A stretch of DNA of 29,086 nucleotides, taken from the IMG/VR virus record IMGVR_UViG_3300008107_000273, positions 1 to 29,086 of that record. One strand, written 5' to 3'. The stretch's first letter is position 1; every line of letters starts with the position of its first letter. The DNA is from a virus. The notes below the pieces were generated by a model, which worked only from the letters and a program-made list of their open reading frames with translations, had not been told where the DNA came from and made no database searches. The translations under genes and the position numbers were made by a program. This document shows positions 24,201-29,086 of the stretch, in pieces.

Positions 24201-26685
24201 AGCAAACCTTGATTCTAAGCAAGCAACACTTGTATCTAACGTTAATATCAAAACTATTAATGGCCAAACCATTCTTGGTTCTGGTAATATTAACGAAGTA
24301 GGATACACCGGATCACAAGGTACAACCGGATTCACTGGATCTGCAGGAACTCAAGGAGCTACTGGATTTACAGGTTCACAAGGATCCGTAGGATTTACTG
24401 GATCTGTTGGTGCTCAAGGACCAACTGGATTCACCGGATCACAAGGTACCACTGGATTTACTGGATCTGAAGGCGCACAAGGTCCACAGGGAATTGCGGG
24501 TTTCACCGGATCACAAGGTGCTACCGGTCCACAGGGCGCAATTGGATTTACTGGTTCGCAGGGACCACAGGGTAACATCGGATTTACTGGTTCTATCGGC
24601 GATCAAGGTCCGATAGGATTTACCGGTTCTCAAGGACCAATTGGTTTCACAGGTTCTCAAGGTGCGCAGGGCGATGCCGGTTTCACTGGAAGTCAAGGTA
24701 CACAGGGTAACATCGGATTTACTGGTTCAATAGGTTTCACGGGTTCTCAAGGCACTCAAGGTAACATTGGATTTACCGGATCTCAGGGTACACAGGGAAC
24801 TACAGGTTTTACTGGATCTGTAGGATTTACCGGGTCACAAGGTGCACAGGGCCCTCAAGGAGAGATTGGCTTTACTGGAAGTCAGGGTGCAACAGGTCCT
24901 CAAGGTGCAACCGGATTCACCGGATCGCAAGGTGATACTGGTTCAACCGGCTTCACCGGCTCGATAGGTGCTCAAGGACCGACTGGATTCACTGGTTCGG
25001 TAGGCGCTCAAGGACCGCAGGGCAATGTCGGTTTCACCGGAAGCCAGGGTACCCAGGGTGAGATCGGTTTCACCGGAAGCCAGGGTGCTCAAGGGCCACA
25101 GGGTACAGTAGGTTTCACCGGTTCTGTAGGATTTACCGGATCTGTTGGTGCACAAGGTCCACAAGGTAATGTTGGCTTTACCGGGTCAGAAGGCGCTCAA
25201 GGACCACAGGGTGCAACTGGATTCACCGGATCCCAAGGCAGTGTCGGCTTCACTGGAAGTCAAGGTACTCAAGGCGACCAAGGTCCAATTGGATTTACCG
25301 GAAGCCAAGGTCCACAAGGAACTACTGGTTTCACTGGTTCTGCAGGCTTTACAGGATCTGCATCAACCATTGCTGGTCCAACTGGATTTACTGGTTCTGA
25401 GGGTCCAGTCGGACCACAGGGTAATATTGGATTCACTGGTTCTCAGGGTACAACAGGACCGACCGGTTTTACCGGATCTCAAGGTACAATTGGGCCAGAG
25501 GGACCACAGGGTGCAACCGGCTTTACCGGATCTCAAGGTGCGCAGGGTCCACAAGGAGAGATTGGTTTCACCGGAAGCCAGGGTGCTCAAGGTAATGTTG
25601 GTTTCACTGGAAGCCAAGGCACACAGGGCGATGTTGGCTTTACCGGATCAGCAGGCTTTACTGGATCTGCTGGTTTCACCGGTTCTGTAGGATTTACCGG
25701 GTCTACTGGATTTACAGGATCAGCAGGCTTTACTGGATCTGCTGGTTTCACCGGTTCCGTTGGGTTTACTGGATCTGCCTCTACTGTCGCGGGACCAACT
25801 GGATTTACGGGATCACAAGGAGATCCAGGACCAACAGGATTTACCGGCTCGGGCGGTGGCGGATCTGGAACAAGTATTATCAACGGTACTTCTAACGTTA
25901 ACATTGCCACATCTGGTGGATCTGTTACCGTTGCAGTTGCCGGTTCAACTGTCGCGACCTTCAACTCTGCTAACCTTGTTATTGGTACAGGAAGCGGCGG
26001 AGACATTCTAAACGCCGGAACTATTTCTGGTACGACTATCCAGGGATTCATCCAGCCAACGGCCGGTACAACATCGACAGCACCGATCGACTTGGTTCCA
26101 GGATCACTGCTTTCTACTCCTGTTATCGGTGCGATTGAAATGGACGGCAACGCCATCTACGTTACCGAAAACACCACATCCGGTCGCGGTGAGATGGGTG
26201 TATTCCACCAGTATCGTCTGACTACTGATAGCTCGGCGTTCGGTCCTGGTATCACCGACTTCTTCCCGGCGACATCATCTATTCAGCTAGAGGCCAGCTC
26301 GATCTACGAGATCGACGCGCAGGTTTGGTTCTTGAAGACCACTGCCGGCACGGCAACGTGGACATGGACTGCATCATCAGCAGCTTCGATGATGCGTAGT
26401 TATTATGTCGGTACAGCGGTTACAGGTTTTACTACAACAATCACGACTGCTGCTCCTATTGGTGGTATCGCTGCGCAGCAGACCGCAACAGCCATGGCTC
26501 ATGCTGCTACGGCTTCTCTTACAACTGCTGTAAACCATCACTATCACTTTAAACTTCACGTATGGACAAACGCGGCTACTAACCTTCGTCTGAGATTAAC
26601 TCAATCTGCTGGTACTGCTACTCCGAGAGCAGGCAGTTATTATTCAGTAAGAAAGATTTCTACGAACGCTGGTACCTTCGCTTAA
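21256..26685 (+). CDS. Giant tail fibre with two collagen-like rods
   Basis: This is an 1809-residue protein; AAAGAGG (21245-21251) fixes the ATG. Residues 1-93 are an attachment-type N-terminus containing the phage-fibre motif [19 protein letters not shown]. Residues 94-619 form collagen-like rod 1, dominated by GFTGSQG, with phase breaks (GAG, GTG, GVG; GSAST-x-x-GP). Residues 620-1015 are a globular or beta region starting [14 protein letters not shown], a classical fibre motif, and ending [14 protein letters not shown] and [16 protein letters not shown], also typical linkers. Residues 1016-1537 form rod 2, and residues 1538-1809 are a C-terminal head after a GGGGSG hinge, with [20 protein letters not shown] and a His cluster [11 protein letters not shown] (1760-1770). 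It is probably a long adsorption fibre; the head may bind the receptor or hold the adhesin encoded next. It is likely late-transcribed from 21184. Confidence 0.87.
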   Translation: MANTLPIVHKRTSVSGRLPEAANTANTRYIYPGELSINLTDQKVHTSNGSAIFEVGSNVSTLRVESIVANGSVGVDGYHLVSNGSAVYWSDDRGFTGSRGFTGSQGAGFTGSAGTPGPTGPAGSLGFTGSQGYDGSQGFTGSVGFIGSTGFTGSRGYDGSQGFTGSVGFVGSTGFTGSLGFTGSQGTGFTGSAGAQGPQGLTGFTGSQGDTGPQGTSGFTGSASTTAGPQGIIGFTGSQGQTGPQGATGFTGSKGDLGFTGSQGAGFTGSAGSQGPQGSLGFTGSQGDTGPQGATGFTGSQGVGFAGSKGDTGFTGSIGFTGSASTVPGPQGSLGYTGSEGPVGPQGTTGFTGSVGATGPQGPIGYTGSSGFAGSVGFTGSKGDTGFTGSEGPTGPQGIIGFTGSQGDTGPQGATGFTGSRGDTGFVGSRGSTGFTGSQGDIGPQGTTGFTGSVGAQGPQGNVGFTGSQGDVGPQGTTGFTGSQGAQGPQGNVGFTGSQGNTGFVGSTGDQGPIGFTGSHGAQGPTGFTGSQGATGPQGATGFTGSQGPQGVIGYTGSKGDQGTAGFTGSQGAQGITGFTGSQGDQGTTGFVGSTGFTGSKGDAGFTGSQGPIGFTGSEANIAAHEAAADPHPQYTTTIDVATLTGDVHGVVSRSASQLYFNDATREFKIAPTGSSWTYYHHGNLHTISANLTVTIANTSGARFIKIDPTSNTLIEGGPVPNFKDDSIVSYIYYNAADAKGIILGDERHGFERDTTWHSAQHLNLGTVWRSGGTLSYTLNDANNVSIGVGTPLVIADEDLIHTITHSASPSADFQQVLNTAASLEVLYLSGTAYTDTTANTVPWVAGTSLARYNSVTAGSGSLVDANEGEYITYWLIATNDIRYPVKLVMGRASHASIDDAYAEEFQEYGLSFAEQVFMYQIVLKTSASYTTNTPKVVIAAVRKVTSKLAATASTATATDHGTLTGRDSADSHTIGAITGLQANLDSKQATLVSNVNIKTINGQTILGSGNINEVGYTGSQGTTGFTGSAGTQGATGFTGSQGSVGFTGSVGAQGPTGFTGSQGTTGFTGSEGAQGPQGIAGFTGSQGATGPQGAIGFTGSQGPQGNIGFTGSIGDQGPIGFTGSQGPIGFTGSQGAQGDAGFTGSQGTQGNIGFTGSIGFTGSQGTQGNIGFTGSQGTQGTTGFTGSVGFTGSQGAQGPQGEIGFTGSQGATGPQGATGFTGSQGDTGSTGFTGSIGAQGPTGFTGSVGAQGPQGNVGFTGSQGTQGEIGFTGSQGAQGPQGTVGFTGSVGFTGSVGAQGPQGNVGFTGSEGAQGPQGATGFTGSQGSVGFTGSQGTQGDQGPIGFTGSQGPQGTTGFTGSAGFTGSASTIAGPTGFTGSEGPVGPQGNIGFTGSQGTTGPTGFTGSQGTIGPEGPQGATGFTGSQGAQGPQGEIGFTGSQGAQGNVGFTGSQGTQGDVGFTGSAGFTGSAGFTGSVGFTGSTGFTGSAGFTGSAGFTGSVGFTGSASTVAGPTGFTGSQGDPGPTGFTGSGGGGSGTSIINGTSNVNIATSGGSVTVAVAGSTVATFNSANLVIGTGSGGDILNAGTISGTTIQGFIQPTAGTTSTAPIDLVPGSLLSTPVIGAIEMDGNAIYVTENTTSGRGEMGVFHQYRLTTDSSAFGPGITDFFPATSSIQLEASSIYEIDAQVWFLKTTAGTATWTWTASSAASMMRSYYVGTAVTGFTTTITTAAPIGGIAAQQTATAMAHAATASLTTAVNHHYHFKLHVWTNAATNLRLRLTQSAGTATPRAGSYYSVRKISTNAGTFA
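21535..23112 (+). repeat. Collagen-like rod 1 of the giant fibre
   Basis: About 526 residues of Gly-X-Y repeats, mostly GFTGSQG with GPQ, GAT and GDT triplets. Phase is broken at least four times by a one-residue deletion (GAG, GTG, GAG, GVG) and twice by [10 protein letters not shown] or [11 protein letters not shown] 72-base (24-residue) near-identical duplication starts at 21649 and 21721. Confidence 0.9.
24301..25866 (+). repeat. Collagen-like rod 2 of the giant fibre
   Basis: About 522 residues of Gly-X-Y repeats, similar in make-up to rod 1, interrupted by [10 protein letters not shown] and [10 protein letters not shown]. Near its end a 72-base duplication (41 identical bases at 25645-25685 and 25717-25757) encodes a run of GFTGSAG/GFTGSVG units. 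Confidence 0.9.
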
Positions 26686-26696
26686 TGGTGAAATAG

Positions 26697-27824
26697 ATGC
26701 CTACTAAAACATATTTGTTTACATCTCCAACAAACTCGATACAATCTTGGACCCTTCCATCTGATTGTGACGTGAGTCAACCGGTCAAAGTAATTTGTGT
26801 AGGCGGCGGTGGTGGAGGCGGCAGAGCGCAAGCCTCCGGTGGTGGCGGTGGTGGTGGCGGTTGGTCACATTCTAATATTACATGTACTGCAGGACAGACT
26901 ATATGGTGGTTTGTCGGTGCTGCAGGTACCGGCGCTCCGGCCGCGCTCACCACAGCGGGTGCCGCTTCAGGTACCGCCGGAGGCAACACATGGGTAAATA
27001 AGTCTACAAACAGCGCTCCCACAACAGCCACAGATGGAGCTTTGGCAAATGGTGGAGCAAGTACCGGTACAACCTTCGGCGGTGCAGGAGGTTCTACCAC
27101 TGGAGCAATTGGACAAACAACTTTTGCAGGTGGTAACGGCGGAAACGGCGGAAACCTTAACGGCGCCGGTGGAGGTGGTGGCGGTGGTGCTGCAGGATTG
27201 TTCGGTAATGGATTTGCTGGAGGCAGCTCTCCTGCTACTTCTACTGCCGGCGGCGGCGGTGGTGCTGGAAGCGGTGGTGTCGGGATTAACTCTCCTAGTA
27301 CAACCCAGGGTCCAGGCGGAAATGGTGGTATTGGAACCGCGGGTCCGTTTAATCAGAATGCAGCTGCAATAAGCGGCGGTGCAGGTGGTGCTTCTCAAAC
27401 CAATGGAAGCAACGCGCCAGGCACCTTTCCTACTGCCGGCGGAGGTGGAGGTGGAGGTGGAGGAAGATCTACTCCAAACAACTCAACCGCAGGTAGTGGC
27501 GGAAACGCATCGTTTACCAATGCTATTCCTGTAGATTTTGAAAACGGTACTGCTGCTCTACCTGGTGCGCACACTGGTCCTGGTGGTGGTGGCGGAGGCG
27601 GAGGAGGTCATAGTGCCGGCGGTTCAACCACCGGTGCAGGTGGTAATGGTTCTTTCGGTGGTGGCGGTGGTGGTAGTGGCGGAAACGCGACAACTACAGG
27701 TACAACTCTTGCTAAAGGCGGTGAAGGTAGCGCTGGATTCGCATTGATTATATACACTGTTAAAGATTCCGTAACAGTCAACAATACAACTCTACGTAAT
27801 ATCACCACAACTTGGGTAGCATAA
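26697..27824 (+). CDS. Polyglycine adhesin-like tail fibre protein
   Basis: This is a 375-residue protein. The N-terminus (YLFTSPTNSIQSWTLPSDCD, then VKVICVGGGGGGG) matches the start of phage glycine-rich domain proteins: a short beta unit, then 'v.v.GGGGGGG'. About ten glycine runs of six to nine residues or GGNGG-type segments follow through residue 350. It ends KGGEGSAGFALIIYTV and a small Asn/Thr tail. Such proteins pack parallel polyglycine II helices; T-even and S16-type gp38 adhesins use this fold at the fibre tip with variable loops between glycine runs binding receptors. Its place directly after the giant fibre gene (11-base gap) mirrors T4-like gene 37-38 order. A tip adhesin or receptor-binding protein is the best inference, but sequence homology to gp38 is not shown. 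Confidence 0.78.
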   Translation: MPTKTYLFTSPTNSIQSWTLPSDCDVSQPVKVICVGGGGGGGRAQASGGGGGGGGWSHSNITCTAGQTIWWFVGAAGTGAPAALTTAGAASGTAGGNTWVNKSTNSAPTTATDGALANGGASTGTTFGGAGGSTTGAIGQTTFAGGNGGNGGNLNGAGGGGGGGAAGLFGNGFAGGSSPATSTAGGGGGAGSGGVGINSPSTTQGPGGNGGIGTAGPFNQNAAAISGGAGGASQTNGSNAPGTFPTAGGGGGGGGGRSTPNNSTAGSGGNASFTNAIPVDFENGTAALPGAHTGPGGGGGGGGGHSAGGSTTGAGGNGSFGGGGGGSGGNATTTGTTLAKGGEGSAGFALIIYTVKDSVTVNNTTLRNITTTWVA

Positions 27825-27825
27825 C

Positions 27826-29058
27826 ATGGCAAACGTAGTATACACATCTACAAATACTTCTTCTCAGGCAATCGATACATTCGATCTGCCGACAGAGAAG
27901 GTTATCAACTATAAAGTCCATGTAACTGCAGGAAACACCACGTGGTATTCTCTGTTGGATGTCAGTCACAACGGAATCCAAGCCTCTGAACAACAAACTG
28001 CTCTGGCACAGACTGGAATTACTCCACTCGAGTTTGTAGTATCGATTGCAAATAACAGTGGCACCGTTAATGTCACACCTACTGTGATACCAACTACGTT
28101 TAGCATCGAAAGGTTGGCTACACTCTGTAACCTGTATTCAGAGAATACACTGAGTGGAAGAAACATTCAGACTGAAGAAGGTCTTGGTATCTATTTTAAT
28201 AGCGCAAATAATATTACTATTCGCCAATCAAATAATAATGTATTCGCATACGCAAATGCATATATCACATCTGGTGTAATGGGTCCGATCAAGACTAAGT
28301 CAAATATTCTGAGTGAATGGACTGCAGCAAACGGATCTATTCGTACGATTGATGGTGACTATCAGGTTGCAATCTCATCCGGTCAAAAAGATAATTGCCA
28401 GACTCAAGAAATTGCTGTATCTCCAGGCAAAAGATATATTTTAACTGGAAATGCTTATTATACAACAGATCAAAACTATTCGCACACTCTAGAAGATAGG
28501 GATACGGGCCCGTCCCGAATTGAAATTGGCACGCGTTTTGGAGATAATGACTACGGCGGTTATATTGCAAATACTTCAGACAATGCATTCTCTATTGTGT
28601 TTTCACCAACCTCAAATAGTGCTCATGTATCATTTGGCTTTGGTGATATCAATAACCGGCTTTTTGTGAAAAATATCGAATTAAAAGAATATGTACCATT
28701 CCATACATACAACCAAGACGAAGGTGCTATCTATATCAAGTGGGATGCAGTTGCTGCCGGAAATACCATCCTCAGTTTAAATTCAAACAACGCAAATAAT
28801 AGAATCTATGTCGATTCTTCAAATAATATATTCGTTAATACCACTAACTGTGGTTCTCAACAGGTAACAAATAAAATTGTATTGAATTATAACGCAGACG
28901 GAATAAGTATAAGTCGAAACGGAAATTCTATCATCACGGCATCAGAAACTTTCAATAAATATATTGCAAATGCAGTTTTTGCTTCAATTCCATATGAGTT
29001 TGCATACATGTCAAGCAATATATCAAACACCGTAATGGTAGCGCTATCGAATGTCTAA
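27826..29058 (+). CDS. Beta-rich fibre or decoration protein with sugar-binding-like modules
   Basis: This is a 410-residue protein starting one base after the preceding stop. Residues 1-95 (ANVVYTSTNTSSQAIDTFDL, then WYSLLDVSHNG) form a small beta domain seen in several T4-like marine virion proteins as I recall. Residues about 160-290 (ILSEWTAANGSIRTIDGDY, SPGKRYILTGNAYY, then FVKNIELKEY) resemble jelly-roll carbohydrate-binding modules. Residues 295-375 (DEGAIYIKWDAVAAGNTILS, NNANNRIYVDSSNNIFV, KIVLNYNADGISISRNGNSI) resemble a laminin-G or concanavalin-like fold common in phage particles. Together this suggests glycan contact at the fibre tip or capsid surface. No catalytic motif is seen. 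Confidence 0.65.
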   Translation: MANVVYTSTNTSSQAIDTFDLPTEKVINYKVHVTAGNTTWYSLLDVSHNGIQASEQQTALAQTGITPLEFVVSIANNSGTVNVTPTVIPTTFSIERLATLCNLYSENTLSGRNIQTEEGLGIYFNSANNITIRQSNNNVFAYANAYITSGVMGPIKTKSNILSEWTAANGSIRTIDGDYQVAISSGQKDNCQTQEIAVSPGKRYILTGNAYYTTDQNYSHTLEDRDTGPSRIEIGTRFGDNDYGGYIANTSDNAFSIVFSPTSNSAHVSFGFGDINNRLFVKNIELKEYVPFHTYNQDEGAIYIKWDAVAAGNTILSLNSNNANNRIYVDSSNNIFVNTTNCGSQQVTNKIVLNYNADGISISRNGNSIITASETFNKYIANAVFASIPYEFAYMSSNISNTVMVALSNV

Positions 29059-29086
29059 AGATACAATTCACTTATTTAATAATGTT
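29051..29086 (+). CDS. Start of a further gene, truncated by window end
   Basis: An ATG at 29051 overlaps the end of the preceding gene by eight bases and stays open to the window end (MSKDTIHLFNNV). The hydrophilic start and the overlap style fit this cluster, but only twelve codons are visible and no strong ribosome binding site precedes it. No function can be assigned. Confidence 0.4.
   Translation, partial: MSKDTIHLFNNV

Noticed and set aside
25587-26156. 189-codon minus-strand Pro-rich open frame
   Set aside because: It is the reverse complement of GFTGS repeats and has no independent gene signals.
1-29086. tRNA genes, insertion sequences, integrase, attachment sites, retroelement cassettes
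   Set aside because: I looked for them and saw nothing to support any; all gaps are under 90 bases and the DNA is filled with virion or glycan-modifying genes.

Overview
The window is late structural DNA of a T4-like contractile-tailed phage (Caudoviricetes, myovirus morphology). It shows a gp8-type baseplate wedge protein, a DUF4815 protein, tightly packed genes with 1-8 base overlaps, very long Asn/Thr/Ser/Gly/Ala-rich fibre proteins and T4-style late-promoter octamers. The protein styles (collagen-like GFTGSQG repeats, WNGSAW repeats, 'GDIW' C-termini, huge DUF4815 proteins) are those I associate with marine T4-like phages of cyanobacteria and alphaproteobacteria. The host cannot be named from this sequence.

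Layout. 1-12643 is baseplate: the 3' part of a protein in the gp7 position, gp8, a 1772-residue DUF4815 protein and a 691-residue structural protein. 12643-17895 is a first fibre cluster: a small coiled-coil protein, a 765-residue fibre built from 70- and 12-residue repeats, a 527-residue collagen-like fibre, a WNGSAW/Ig-like protein and two small beta proteins. 17892-21172 is the only minus-strand segment. It is a two-gene operon with a GT4-GT2 double glycosyltransferase followed by a glycosyltransferase-FkbM methyltransferase fusion. 21256-29058 returns to the plus strand with a giant 1809-residue fibre carrying two collagen-like rods, a polyglycine adhesin-like protein and a 410-residue beta-rich tip or decoration protein. 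A further gene appears to start at 29051 and runs off the window.

How it may work together. The baseplate genes build the hub-periphery wedge, and the fibre genes supply adsorption structures. The sugar-modifying operon sits between two collagen-like fibre genes whose triplets are rich in Thr at the third position (GFT, GPT, GAT). The most interesting hypothesis is that the phage O-glycosylates, and perhaps O-methylates, its own collagen-like fibres. The promoter region 21182-21240 is unusual. A consensus sigma70 promoter (TTGACA, 16 bases, TATAAT) points into the glycosyltransferase operon, and its -10 box overlaps a perfect T4-type late octamer (TATAAATA) pointing into the giant fibre gene. 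That would fit an early-to-late switch. All functional statements rest on motif recognition by eye; no database search was run.
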